Source: Seleniibacterium sp963677135 (GTDB taxonomy: Bacteria > Desulfobacterota > Desulfuromonadia > Desulfuromonadales > Geopsychrobacteraceae). From it: a stretch of 64,000 nucleotides of DNA. The stretch spans positions 558,001-622,000 of the forward strand of contig CAXXLS010000017.1 of NCBI GenBank assembly GCA_963677135.2. Direction: 5' to 3'. The notes under the pieces are model-generated. The model was not told the origin of the DNA, made no database searches, and saw only the letters and a list, made by a program, of their open reading frames with translations. This document shows, piece after piece, positions 44,527-53,751 of the stretch (positions are counted from its first letter, which is position 1; every line of letters begins with the position of its first letter). Made by a program: the position numbers and the translations under genes.

Positions 44527-44817
44527 TTACTTCTTCTTGCCGGCAGCGGCACGCTTGGCAGCTTTGAGCGGGTTGACGCGAACGTCGTTCGACTTGATGT
44601 CAACTTTCTTGTGAGTTGCAAAGTTGCACAGGCCTGACGCCCATTTGGCAGCAGGATTCGGATAGGAGGTGCACACCTCACCGATCGTTCCTGTCGCGAT
44701 TCGGTCGCAACCTTTGCACTCCTCGACAATTACCTGACAGCTGCCACCTTCAGCTGCACAACCACTCTTTTTCCAGAAAGTACACTCGGTACCGGGGAGA
44801 ACTGTTTCGCACTGCAT
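44527..44817 (-). CDS. PxxKW-family cysteine-rich protein
   Basis: A 96-residue small protein with the eponymous YPNPAAKW motif. Eight cysteines are visible, in MQCE, TECTF, GCAA, SCQV, EECKGC, VCTS and GLCN contexts, suggesting a metal or iron-sulfur site. The tail is very basic (KAAKRAAAGKKK), typical of nucleic-acid contact. The start at 44817 is chosen because AGGAGGAATAAGAAG precedes it; the frame from 44898 is longer but unsupported. The family is common in sulfate/metal-reducing Deltaproteobacteria and some anaerobes; its function is unknown. Confidence 0.85.
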   Translation of the reverse strand: MQCETVLPGTECTFWKKSGCAAEGGSCQVIVEECKGCDRIATGTIGEVCTSYPNPAAKWASGLCNFATHKKVDIKSNDVRVNPLKAAKRAAAGKKK

Positions 44818-44916
44818 CTTCTTATTCCTCCTAGCCTTTTTTACGCTTGGGTCAAATTCAGAACGCCTAGTAATAGCCAATTTGTATTTATGAGTCAATG
44901 GTTTTTTGTCTAAACA

Positions 44917-46101
44917 TCACGATATTCCATGTGTCGGCGGTTTCTGCTGCCAATGTGGCGACAAATAAGTCTTTTGTTTCTGGATCAGAAACGTCGCGGC
45001 CAGGAGAATGACCGATATAATGGTCATTGGCAAGCGGAAATTCTGAAAGATGTCGTAGCAAAAACCTGCAAACAGGGGAGCGATCGCTCCGGGGATGTTG
45101 GCTGAAAACAACCATCCGTAAATGGTTCCGACGTTGTCGGCGCCCCAGATCCTGGCCACTGATCCGGCATAGATCACCAGGACGCCGCCGTAGTTGAATC
45201 CGCAAAGGCCTGAAAAAAGGAAAAGTCCGGCTGGTGAAATGAGGATGAGTGGGGCCGACAGCAACACCACGACCTGAGTGACCAGGTTTGCCTGGAGCAC
45301 AGGGACCGATGCGTAGCGATCGAAGAGGCTTCCCCATGCGACTCTGCCGGCGGCATTGGCGATAGCAAAAACAGCCACCGCGCCGGTGCCGTGGATGACC
45401 CGGCTGGCCGGCAGCAGTTCGCGGATATTGGCATTGACGGCAAAACCGGCTGAAAGGCCGGCGAACATGGCAAAGTAGAGCAGGTAAAAACGTCTGTCCG
45501 CTAAAATTTTCACAGGGGTGTCTCTGCCGGAATCAGGCACAGCCGCTGCCGGCGGATCTCTCATGATGAGTCCGGCAAGAACGATGATGGCGGTAAATGC
45601 CAGACCGATTTGACCGAACAACTGGAAAGGTGTGTCGCCCCCGGCGATCAGTTTTCCAGAGACGACACTGACCAGCGCAGCGCCGCCACCGAACCCTGCG
45701 ACAGCAATACCGGTCACCAGCCCCTTGTTGCGCGGAAACCATTTCATGCAGGTTGAAATGGGAACGATATAGGCGATCCCGGCCCCGATTCCGGCGATCA
45801 GGCCGTTGCCGACAATGGTGTACAGGAAATGATCGTCCCCCAGGGAGGACAGCAGCCAGCCGCCTCCGAACAGCACCCCTCCGGTCATTGCCGCGATACG
45901 GGGACCGGTCTTCTTGAGCAGGGTGCCGGAAAAGATCATGGTGGCCGGGAAGACGAAATAAAAGACTGAAAATGGGAGCTGGGCGTGAGCCTGCGAGATC
46001 CCGGTCAGCGTCCGGATCGGTGCCACGAAGATCGACCATGAATAGGTCGCTCCGAGACACAGTTGCATGCACAAGGCTGAGATTATGATACCGCACCGCA
46101 T
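44917..46101 (-). CDS. OFA-family MFS transporter
   Basis: A 394-residue major facilitator with twelve helices. The N-terminal LGATYSWSIFVAPI, the loop GIGAGIAYIVPISTCMKWFP and GLVTGIAVAGFGGGAAL are hallmarks of the oxalate/formate antiporter branch, which includes lactate and other monocarboxylate carriers. The second half has GFNYGGVLVIYAGS and a truncated hydrophilic tail. The substrate is probably a small organic acid, consistent with an anaerobic respirer, but cannot be named. AAAAGG lies upstream of ATG. It is divergent from the cysteine-cluster gene. Confidence 0.88.
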   Translation of the reverse strand: MRCGIIISALCMQLCLGATYSWSIFVAPIRTLTGISQAHAQLPFSVFYFVFPATMIFSGTLLKKTGPRIAAMTGGVLFGGGWLLSSLGDDHFLYTIVGNGLIAGIGAGIAYIVPISTCMKWFPRNKGLVTGIAVAGFGGGAALVSVVSGKLIAGGDTPFQLFGQIGLAFTAIIVLAGLIMRDPPAAAVPDSGRDTPVKILADRRFYLLYFAMFAGLSAGFAVNANIRELLPASRVIHGTGAVAVFAIANAAGRVAWGSLFDRYASVPVLQANLVTQVVVLLSAPLILISPAGLFLFSGLCGFNYGGVLVIYAGSVARIWGADNVGTIYGWLFSANIPGAIAPLFAGFCYDIFQNFRLPMTIISVILLAATFLIQKQKTYLSPHWQQKPPTHGIS

Positions 46102-46259
46102 ATGCTGGCCTTTTGAATTTTACGCATGAGGATGATTTTTGTGCTAGTGTGAAACGCTCGACATTCATGGCGGTCGATCACGACCACCAGTAGAAGTATA
46201 ACCGGAAAATTCCGCAACTGTGCTCAGTCCTGCGGTCATTCTGCTGACAATATGAGGTT

Positions 46260-46580
46260 ATGGTGACCAAGAACGAGAAGAGTCCCGGATCTTCGCAATG
46301 GGAAGCCCTCTGCGAACGCTGCGGGCGGTGCTGCTATGAAAAGTATGATTACCGGGGCCGTATTTTTTATACCAGTAAGGCGTGTCCCCACCTTGACGAG
46401 GAAACCGCACTGTGCCGACATTATGAAAACCGGTCGGCGGTCCATCCCGACTGTGTTCAATTGACTCCGGAGATTATCTCGGCGGGGATTCTGCCGGCCG
46501 ATTGTCCCTATGTCCGGAATCTTGAGGATTATCAGGCTCCGGTGATTCCTGATCGGAATCCTTTCAAAAAACAGAAGTAG
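46260..46580 (+). CDS. YkgJ/YcgN-like cysteine-cluster protein
   Basis: A 106-residue soluble protein with the cysteine-cluster signature CERCGRCC at 18-25 and further cysteines at 42 (ACPHLDEE), 52 (LCRHYENR), 65 and 82. This is the UPF0153/YkgJ-YcgN pattern thought to bind a metal or iron-sulfur centre. Members are small and of unknown function. ATGAGGTT serves as a modest ribosome site. It stands alone, divergent from the OFA transporter, and is followed by phosphoglucomutase 190 bp later. Confidence 0.82.
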   Translation: MVTKNEKSPGSSQWEALCERCGRCCYEKYDYRGRIFYTSKACPHLDEETALCRHYENRSAVHPDCVQLTPEIISAGILPADCPYVRNLEDYQAPVIPDRNPFKKQK

Positions 46581-46770
46581 CCGTGTCGTGGCACCTTCGT
46601 CATTCAGTCAAAAAGAACCGTTGGCCCGTCCATTGTCGGCGCGGCTCGGGCCGATAAACTTTGCCGGTACCAGAATCGGTATTTGCCAGTCGCATTCTGA
46701 CGCCCTATAATCTGTTCACTGGATCATATCGCAACCAGAATCGTTTATTCCGCAACGACAGGAGTTAATC

Positions 46771-48411
46771 ATGGCCATTCATCCCGACGCAGGACACCCC
46801 GTTGCAAAAGAGGCGCTGACCGATGTCGCCGAGCTGGTAAGCCTCTATTACGAAACCGGGCCAGACGTCGCCAATCCGGATCAGAAAGTCGCTTTCGGGA
46901 CCTCCGGGCATCGCGGCTCTTCATTGAAAGGGAGTTTTACCAGGGGGCATATCATGGCGATTTCCCAGGCGATCTGTGAATATCGCACCAGCCAGGGCAT
47001 CAGCGGCCCCCTGTTTATGGGAAAGGACACACACGCCCTGTCGACTCCTGCTGAAAAGACGGCCCTGCAGGTCTTTGCCGCCAACGAGGTGACCGTCATG
47101 ATCGACAGGGACGGCGGCTACACCCCGACCCCCGTTATCTCCCATGCCATCCTCACCTATAACAAAAATCGCAGCGGGGAACTCGCCGACGGGGTCGTCA
47201 TTACTCCGTCACACAATCCGCCCGACAACGGCGGCTTCAAGTACAATCCTCCTCACGGCGGGCCCGCCGACACTGATGCGACCGGCTGGATTGCCGACCG
47301 CGCTAATGAGCTGCTGGCCAACAACAATGAGGGGGTTGCCAGTCTCCCTTATTCAGAGGCCCTCGCCGCAGAAACGACCATTGCCCATGATTATATCAAT
47401 CCGTACGTCGCAGATCTTGGCAACGTCATCGATATGGCCGCTATTCAAAAGGCCGGTCTGAAGATCTGCGCCGACGCCATGGGTGGGTCAGGCCTGCGCT
47501 ACTGGAAGCCGATTGCGGAGCGGTATGGCCTGGATCTCACCATTCGCAACGCCGCGGTGGACTATACCTTCAGTTTCATGACGGTCGATCACGACGGCAA
47601 GGTCCGTATGGACTGTTCCTCTCCGTACGCCATGGCGAGCCTGGTGGCGCTCAAGGACGATTTCGATATCGCCTTCGGCAACGATCCGGACTATGACCGT
47701 CACGGAATCGTGACCAGGTCCGTCGGGCTGATGAATCCAAATCATTACCTCGCCGTGGCTATCAACTATCTTTTCGCCCATCGCAGCGGCTGGAAAAAAG
47801 ATGCCGCCATCGGCAAGACCCTTGTCAGCTCGTCCATGATCGACCGCGTTGCCGATGGACTGGGGCGTCAGCTTCAGGAAGTTCCGGTTGGTTTCAAGTG
47901 GTTTGTCAACGGACTGGTCGATGGTTCCTATGGCTTTGGCGGTGAGGAGTCCGCCGGCGCTTCGTTTCTGCGTAAGGACGGGACGGTGTGGAGCACCGAC
48001 AAGGATGGCATCATTCTCAGCCTCCTGGCCTGTGAAATTCTGGCCGTTACCGGCAAGGATCCCGGTGAACATTACCAGGACCTGGTCGCCCGGTTCGGCA
48101 ACCCCGTCTATGCCCGCGTTGACGCTCCGGCCAATCGCGAAGAAAAAGCCAGGCTGGCGGCTCTTGCGCCTGAGCAGGTGTCCGCCGATACCCTGGCCGG
48201 CGATCCCATTACCGCCAAATTGACCCATGCTCCGGCCAATGGTGCGGCCATTGGCGGGCTGAAGGTCTGCACGGGCAACGGCTGGTTTGCCGCCCGCCCT
48301 TCGGGAACGGAGGATGTCTATAAAATTTATGCCGAAAGCTTCAAAGGTGAAGAGCATCTCAACCAGATACAGGCCGAAGCCCGGGAGATTGTGCACCAGG
48401 CGCTGCGCTGA
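46771..48411 (+). CDS. pgm: phosphoglucomutase, alpha-D-glucose-specific
   Basis: A 546-residue enzyme, the same length as E. coli Pgm. It interconverts glucose 1- and 6-phosphate, linking glycogen or envelope sugars with glycolysis. FGTSGHRGSS opens domain 1. The phosphoserine loop is TPSHNPPDNGG with Ser147. The metal loop reads GNDPDYDRHG, the sugar loop GGEESAGASF, and the phosphate loop RPSGTEDVYK. An ACAGGAG site precedes ATG. It is monocistronic, ending in a bidirectional terminator. Confidence 0.97.
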   Translation: MAIHPDAGHPVAKEALTDVAELVSLYYETGPDVANPDQKVAFGTSGHRGSSLKGSFTRGHIMAISQAICEYRTSQGISGPLFMGKDTHALSTPAEKTALQVFAANEVTVMIDRDGGYTPTPVISHAILTYNKNRSGELADGVVITPSHNPPDNGGFKYNPPHGGPADTDATGWIADRANELLANNNEGVASLPYSEALAAETTIAHDYINPYVADLGNVIDMAAIQKAGLKICADAMGGSGLRYWKPIAERYGLDLTIRNAAVDYTFSFMTVDHDGKVRMDCSSPYAMASLVALKDDFDIAFGNDPDYDRHGIVTRSVGLMNPNHYLAVAINYLFAHRSGWKKDAAIGKTLVSSSMIDRVADGLGRQLQEVPVGFKWFVNGLVDGSYGFGGEESAGASFLRKDGTVWSTDKDGIILSLLACEILAVTGKDPGEHYQDLVARFGNPVYARVDAPANREEKARLAALAPEQVSADTLAGDPITAKLTHAPANGAAIGGLKVCTGNGWFAARPSGTEDVYKIYAESFKGEEHLNQIQAEAREIVHQALR

Positions 48412-48470
48412 CAAGGGGGCGATGGCCATAACCAGGAATGGGCAACGCCTGCACATGATCTGTCACAGGA

Positions 48471-48498
48471 AAACCGCCGTTTACGCGGCGGTTTTTTT
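48471..48498. terminator. bidirectional rho-independent terminator
   Basis: AAACCGCCG (48471-48479) pairs with CGGCGGTTT (48486-48494), 6-base loop, followed by more T up to 48498. It separates pgm (+) from the leftward Mla-type operon (-). Confidence 0.85.
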
Positions 48499-48500
48499 GC

Positions 48501-49079
48501 CTAGATGCTGTTTTTCAGGTCCCTCGCCAGGGCGATGCTGAAATCATCCAGATTTTTATTCAGCCCCTTGACCAGATCAGCAACCTGCGGACCAATGGGG
48601 GTTCTCTGCCTGAACTCTTCCTGCCTGCTTGTTCCGTTTCCGTCAATCCGCCAGAAAGCCGTCAGGTTGGCCGTGCTTCCAGGCTGTCCGGAAAAATCTT
48701 CGATCCGAATCTCAATTTTGAGAGCTGCTGCAGGCCGCTGCTCCCAGGGCCCCATATAAACCATGGAATTGTTCAGGAGCCGTGTCAGGTTCGCATGGAT
48801 GACCCGTTGTAAGTTGTCGCCCACAGGTTCCGCCCAGCGTTCTGCCTGCTGATGGGTGACCAGGTTGTCCCGGTCATGGAAAACGATATATGGTTTGTCG
48901 ATAAATGACGGAAAAACAATATCCTGAATATCAATAGTTAATTCTGAAACTGGATTGTCAAGGACCGGTACGGGGTCTGTCAATGGTTCCAGAAGGTAAT
49001 AGTTTTGCGGGTGCGGAACCTCGCCCAACTGAATGCAGCCGGCGAGCAGCAGGGATAAAAAGATCAAGAGGCCTTTCAT
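48501..49079 (-). CDS. PqiC-like auxiliary lipoprotein
   Basis: A 192-residue lipoprotein of the ABC-type transport auxiliary (PqiC/DUF330) type. The signal ends in LLLAGC with Cys15 lipidated. NYYLLEPL follows, then TIDIQDIVFPSFIDKPYIVF, and RWAEPVGDNLQRVIHANL near the middle. It probably sits in the outer membrane and docks the MCE protein. Its ATG overlaps the MlaD-like stop by four bases, so it is the last gene of the transporter operon. It takes the place that the soluble carrier MlaC has in the E. coli mla operon. Confidence 0.88.
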   Translation of the reverse strand: MKGLLIFLSLLLAGCIQLGEVPHPQNYYLLEPLTDPVPVLDNPVSELTIDIQDIVFPSFIDKPYIVFHDRDNLVTHQQAERWAEPVGDNLQRVIHANLTRLLNNSMVYMGPWEQRPAAALKIEIRIEDFSGQPGSTANLTAFWRIDGNGTSRQEEFRQRTPIGPQVADLVKGLNKNLDDFSIALARDLKNSI

Positions 49080-50167
49080 TGGTCATCTCCATCGGTCAGG
49101 CGCCCACGCAACAACATCTGCGGGTCTCGTTCAAGTTCATCGGCCAGATAGCGCACACTGCGTGCGGCCCGGTTGAGCTCTCTGAGGGTCTCACCGAGCT
49201 GGGCAAACAGGCGCGAATCGTCATCGGTCAGATTACGGACCTGGGTCATAGCCTCAGCGGTACGCTGAGATGCCGTATCGAAAGAGATCATGCTGGTATT
49301 GAATTGTTCGGCCAGGGGGCTGATTTGGCTGTCAAGATGGCTGACAAGCTGGCGGGTGGCCACCATGGTCGCCTCGATTTCACCGGCGAGGGGGTCGATC
49401 TTGGCATCGACATGGCCGATGGTGCTTTCCGCCCGCTCGATTGTCGATTTCAGCTCTGCGGTTATCGGGGGTATGTCACTGTTCAGTTGTTCCAGCAGGT
49501 GATTCAGTTCGCTGGTGGTCCGGTCGAACTTGGCCAGGGCATTGTGCAGGCTTGGCGATGTGACCAGTTTTTCGATCCCCTCCATGGTTCTGATGACCCG
49601 GTCCGTCAGTTCCCCCAGGGGCAGATCTTCGAAGGCCTTGGTCAACTCTTCGAGGCTCGAACTGACGGTCGGGAGTTCCGGGTATTCTCCCGGATAGCCG
49701 GTCAGGGTGATGGGGGTTTCGGGAAACATGTCGAAATTGATGAACAGTTGACCGGTGACCAGGCTGTCCATCTGCAGCTGGGCACGCAGTCCGTTGTCGA
49801 CCAGGGTCCTGATCGGATCGTCCCCTTTGACCGTTGTCTTCAGGGCATCAAACAGGCCGTCTCCGGAGCCGTCGGCCTTGATCCTGGAAGGCTGAATTTC
49901 AATCGTCACGGGGATATGGAAGGAATAGCTGGAGGGACTGACCCTGACATTGATATCTTTGACCTGGCCGATCTTGACGCCGCGGAAACGGACCGGAGAG
50001 CCGACATTGAGCCCTTTGACCGAACTGTCGAAATGGACGATGTAATTTCGGGTTTCGGAGAAAAATCCCCCGGGTCCGAAGAACAGGAGCCCGGCCACAC
50101 TCAGGATGATGGCCCCGACGACGAAGCTGCCGATAACCCGGGGATCGATGCGTTTGCGTCTGTACAT
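49076..50167 (-). CDS. MCE/MlaD-domain protein
   Basis: A 363-residue substrate-binding component of an Mla-type lipid transporter. One N-terminal membrane helix (about 12-34) anchors it. The MCE domain follows (VHFDSSVKGLNVGSPVRFRGVKIGQV, about 44-69), and the C-terminal 170 residues form a long amphipathic helical region, as in PqiB/LetB-like or MlaD-like periplasmic tunnels. It starts 2 bp after the ATPase gene, on the same transcript. Confidence 0.9.
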   Translation of the reverse strand: MYRRKRIDPRVIGSFVVGAIILSVAGLLFFGPGGFFSETRNYIVHFDSSVKGLNVGSPVRFRGVKIGQVKDINVRVSPSSYSFHIPVTIEIQPSRIKADGSGDGLFDALKTTVKGDDPIRTLVDNGLRAQLQMDSLVTGQLFINFDMFPETPITLTGYPGEYPELPTVSSSLEELTKAFEDLPLGELTDRVIRTMEGIEKLVTSPSLHNALAKFDRTTSELNHLLEQLNSDIPPITAELKSTIERAESTIGHVDAKIDPLAGEIEATMVATRQLVSHLDSQISPLAEQFNTSMISFDTASQRTAEAMTQVRNLTDDDSRLFAQLGETLRELNRAARSVRYLADELERDPQMLLRGRLTDGDDQ

Positions 50168-50169
50168 AG

Positions 50170-50961
50170 TCAGCCTCTGTTCTTTGCGGGCGTATTTTCT
50201 CCTCCGGACTGTTCCATCCGGGTCAGAAAATCAACCACTTTCGAATCGGTAGACGATTTTAGAAGATCGTCAGGTTTGCCCTTGGCAATCATGGTTTTGG
50301 TCTCATGATCGAGGAATACGGAATCGTCGCCGATCCGGAAAATACTTGCAAGTTCGTGGGTCACGATAACGATTGTGGAGCCGAGACTTTCCCGTATTTC
50401 GAGGATCAGATCATCGAGCAGACGGGAGCTGATCGGATCGAGACCTGCAGACGGCTCGTCAAAAAAGAGAATTTCAGGATCAAGGGCCATGGCCCTGGCC
50501 AGACCGGCCCGTTTGCGCATTCCTCCACTGATTTCCGACGGATAATAGTCTTCATAGCCGGCGAGACCGACCAGGGACAGTTTATAGCTGACCAGTTCGC
50601 TGATCTGCTTGGCACCAAGGTTGGTATATTCCTGCAAGGGAAGGGCGATATTCTCCTCGAGGGTCATGGAGCTCCACAGTGCTCCCCCTTGAAACAGCAC
50701 CCCGTTTCGACTGATGATGTGGTTTCTGGCGTCCGGCGGGGCTTTCCAGAAATTGGTATCGTTGATAAAAATATCACCCCTGGTCGGTTGCATGAGGCCG
50801 ACCAGGTGGCGCAGCAGGGTGCTTTTCCCACAGCCGCTACCCCCCATGATGATAAAGATCTCACCGCGCTTCACATCAAAGCTGATGTCTTTCTGGATGA
50901 TGACCTCGCCGTAGGCCATGGTCAGGTTGCGGACCGCAATATGGATCGCGTTATTCGCCAT
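50170..50961 (-). CDS. Mla-type ABC transporter ATPase (MlaF-like)
   Basis: A 263-residue ATP-binding cassette. Walker A GGSGCGKS lies at 40-47, the ABC signature ISGGMRKRAGLARA follows, and Walker B ILFFDEPSAGLDP ends with the catalytic Glu. The signature variant SGGMRKR is typical of MlaF/Ttg2A. It powers phospholipid movement between inner and outer membranes. It starts 1 bp after the permease gene and 2 bp before the MlaD-like gene. Confidence 0.92.
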   Translation of the reverse strand: MANNAIHIAVRNLTMAYGEVIIQKDISFDVKRGEIFIIMGGSGCGKSTLLRHLVGLMQPTRGDIFINDTNFWKAPPDARNHIISRNGVLFQGGALWSSMTLEENIALPLQEYTNLGAKQISELVSYKLSLVGLAGYEDYYPSEISGGMRKRAGLARAMALDPEILFFDEPSAGLDPISSRLLDDLILEIRESLGSTIVIVTHELASIFRIGDDSVFLDHETKTMIAKGKPDDLLKSSTDSKVVDFLTRMEQSGGENTPAKNRG

Positions 50962-50962
50962 A

Positions 50963-52096
50963 TCAGAATCCCAGTACCTGACAGAGGACGGTAATAATGG
51001 CGTCCGCTACAATAATCAGAACAATGGATGTGACGACGGCGCTGGTCGCTGCAAATCCCACGGCGGAAGCGCTGCGGCCGCACTGCAGGCCCCGAAAACA
51101 GCCGGCGGTGGCGATCAGGACACCAAACACCCCGGCCTTGAAAATACCGATCATAAAGTGCTTGAGGGGGACGAACCCCTGAATCTGCTGGAAATACTGG
51201 TAAAAGGAGATATCCATCAGGGACGCACTGACGATAGCGCCGCCGATGATCCCCATGAAGTCGGCATAGATGCAGAGCAGGGGCATCATCAGGCAGAGTG
51301 CCAACAGGCGGGGGAGAACAAGAAATTCGACGGGGGATATGGCCATGGTGGTAAAGGCGTCGATCTCTTCGTTGACCACCATGGTTCCGATTTGAGCGGC
51401 GTAGGCCGCTCCGGTCCGGCCGGCCATGATAATGGCCGTCATCATGGCGCCCATCTCGCGGGCCATGCCCAGGCCGACGAGGTTGGCAATAAAGATTTCC
51501 GCGCCGAACAGGCGCAGCTGTACGGCACCGACAAAAGCCAGAATCATGCCGACCAGAGTGCTGATCAGGGTGACGATCAGCAGGGCCGCGGGACCGGCAG
51601 ATTCGATCTGGTAAAACAGGTCAGAGGTGCGGAACCGCGCCTTGCGGCGCAGGAAGGCGAGCAGGGCGAAGATCACTTCGCCGAGAAAGCGCAGCAGGTC
51701 GTTCCAGTTGCGATGGGCTTCGATGGTGATGTTTCCGATCTTGGCCAGGACCGGCTGCCCAAGGATCGCACGCCGTGTCCCCTGGCGTTCGGGAACGGTA
51801 GCCGCCAGTTGCAGGAGGCGCTGAACACTCAGGGGAAGAGTGTCCTCGTGAGTGGTCATCCCGAGGGAACGGCAGTGCTCAAGGATTCTCATGAGGAAAA
51901 TCATCAGGCTGCTGTCCCATTTTTCGAGTCGTCCGCATTCAAAGGTCAGGCTGCTGCCGTCAGTCGCATTGAGCTGGCGCAGGACGGGGGCGGGATCGGG
52001 GCATCCGGCCTGAATATGCCAGGTTCCGGAGATCTCGAGGAGAAGCCCGGTGCTGAGCGTGGAGAGTCGATATTCCGCGTGATTGTGATCCGGCAT
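50963..52096 (-). CDS. MlaE-type permease with N-terminal STAS domain
   Basis: A 377-residue protein. Residues 1-110 look like a STAS domain (ISGTWHIQAG, SLTFECGRLEKWDSSLMIFL), the role that separate MlaB has in E. coli. Residues 125-377 are the five- to six-helix MlaE permease (LVGMILAFVGAVQLRLFGAEIF, AIIMAGRTGAAYAAQIGTM and EIDAFTTMAISPVEFLVLPR). It is the first gene of the transporter set, starting 82 bp after the second HDOD-GGDEF gene, so the transporter may also be read from the signalling cluster upstream. Confidence 0.9.
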   Translation of the reverse strand: MPDHNHAEYRLSTLSTGLLLEISGTWHIQAGCPDPAPVLRQLNATDGSSLTFECGRLEKWDSSLMIFLMRILEHCRSLGMTTHEDTLPLSVQRLLQLAATVPERQGTRRAILGQPVLAKIGNITIEAHRNWNDLLRFLGEVIFALLAFLRRKARFRTSDLFYQIESAGPAALLIVTLISTLVGMILAFVGAVQLRLFGAEIFIANLVGLGMAREMGAMMTAIIMAGRTGAAYAAQIGTMVVNEEIDAFTTMAISPVEFLVLPRLLALCLMMPLLCIYADFMGIIGGAIVSASLMDISFYQYFQQIQGFVPLKHFMIGIFKAGVFGVLIATAGCFRGLQCGRSASAVGFAATSAVVTSIVLIIVADAIITVLCQVLGF

Positions 52097-52178
52097 GCTG
52101 ATCCTGTTCGCAAGTGACTACAGAATGACATTAAAATATCACGCGGAATGCCGACTATCCAGTCGAATTCACTAAAAA

Positions 52179-53717
52179 TTATTCGACGGACTGTAGATCG
52201 ATGGCGGTCACCTGGTTGCGGCCGTTCTGTTTCGACAGGTAGAGGCCTTTATCGGCGCAATCGATGAGTGCTTCCTTGGGAATTTTGGACATGTCGGGAC
52301 TGAAGGTCGTCGCCCCGGCGCTGACGGTCACATAAATGAGCTGGCCGTTGACCAGGGTGGCTATCCCCTCAACGCAACGGCGCAGCCGGGCAGCAAAAAC
52401 CTTGGCTCCGGCGGCATTGGTTTCGGGAAGGATGACGGCAAATTCCTCGCCGCCATAGCGGGCGATGATGTCGGTGGGTCGCACGGCGGAGGACACGGCC
52501 CTGGCAATATTCATCAGGACCTGGTCCCCGGCCTGGTGACCATGAGAATCGTTGACTTTTTTGAAGTGATCGATATCGAACAGGATCAGCGATACCGATG
52601 TCCGGTAGCGGCAGCAACGGGCGAGTTCCTGGCTCAGTGCCTCCTGAAAGTAGCGATGATTGAACAGTCCGGTTAAACCGTCGCGGTAAACCAGCTCGCG
52701 CAGCGTGGTGTTGGCCTCTTTCAGCTCCCGGCTGAGACGCTCCGCCTTCTGTTTGGCCTCACGCATTTCGAGTACCATCTGGGTCTGATCCAGGTTCAGA
52801 GCCACCAGGGCTTCATTGGCCTCCTGCAGCAGCAGGCTGTAGGGCTTGATATCTTCCGCCGGGAGGTCAAAGGATGCCAGCATTGTTTTTCCGGCCAGGG
52901 CGATGTCGTCTACGAGTTGGGTGGCTGTCGCCTCGTCAAGTCGGTATTTTTCGGACAGCTCACGGCACAGCAGCCGCGTATTCTCAGCCATACTGCCCGA
53001 GGTGAAGAGCAGGGCGAACCGGGCCGCATAATTGAGAATGCTGACGGTGTCCCCCAGCTCGGAGGGCGCCGCGACCGGCTGATGATGAAAGAGGGCAGGG
53101 GTAGCGATCTTCTCGGGCAGATTCCAGTTCTCAAGAAGGGCGTAACTCACCTTGGCGTGATTGAAACCGTAGACCTGCTCTTCCTCGTCCTGGAGGCAGA
53201 GATCGAAATTTTCCGCATCGTTCACGATCCGGGCATATTCGTCCCCCTTGGTCAGGGCGATGATCAGCATGCCGATATCCTGAAGCAGGGCCGTGACGAA
53301 CATGTCGTCGTCGTTCACGCCGAGGGTCACGGCAAGCTGCTCTGCAGCCACACCGCTGATGACGCTGCGCCGCCAGAACAGGTCGAAATCGAAAGAGCAG
53401 TGCTCCTGGTCGGAAAAAGAGCCGGCGATAACAAACGACAGTGCGATATTTTTGATGACATTGGTCCCCAGGACGGTCATCGCGCGCTGAATATTGTTGA
53501 TCTGGCCTCCGCGGGTATAGTACCCGGAATTGGCAACGCGCAGCATTTTAGCTGTCAGGGCGGGGTCCGCGCTGATGATGTCACCAATATCTTTAAGCGC
53601 GGAATCATTCTGCTGAACCGCACTCAGGATCCTGACGGCCACTGCCGGAGGGGATGGCAGGTTGAGTTCAGCCGAGATCAGTCGGATGATTTCCAGGTGC
53701 TTTTCATTTGTCTGCAT
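52179..53717 (-). CDS. HDOD-GGDEF diguanylate cyclase (copy 2)
   Basis: A 512-residue protein. An HDOD domain covers about 15-215 (SADPALTAKMLRVANSGYY, VLGTNVIKNIALSFVIAG), then a helical linker and coiled coil, then a GGDEF-type domain with GGEEF near 420. The inhibitory RPTD site precedes it, so the cyclase should be active and feedback-inhibited. HDOD domains are signalling relays without the phosphodiesterase residues of HD-GYP. It follows its paralogue by 34 bp and closely resembles it along the whole length. Confidence 0.9.
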   Translation of the reverse strand: MQTNEKHLEIIRLISAELNLPSPPAVAVRILSAVQQNDSALKDIGDIISADPALTAKMLRVANSGYYTRGGQINNIQRAMTVLGTNVIKNIALSFVIAGSFSDQEHCSFDFDLFWRRSVISGVAAEQLAVTLGVNDDDMFVTALLQDIGMLIIALTKGDEYARIVNDAENFDLCLQDEEEQVYGFNHAKVSYALLENWNLPEKIATPALFHHQPVAAPSELGDTVSILNYAARFALLFTSGSMAENTRLLCRELSEKYRLDEATATQLVDDIALAGKTMLASFDLPAEDIKPYSLLLQEANEALVALNLDQTQMVLEMREAKQKAERLSRELKEANTTLRELVYRDGLTGLFNHRYFQEALSQELARCCRYRTSVSLILFDIDHFKKVNDSHGHQAGDQVLMNIARAVSSAVRPTDIIARYGGEEFAVILPETNAAGAKVFAARLRRCVEGIATLVNGQLIYVTVSAGATTFSPDMSKIPKEALIDCADKGLYLSKQNGRNQVTAIDLQSVE

Positions 53718-53751
53718 AAAACCTCTGGGTTGCGAATAAGGGAATACCAGT

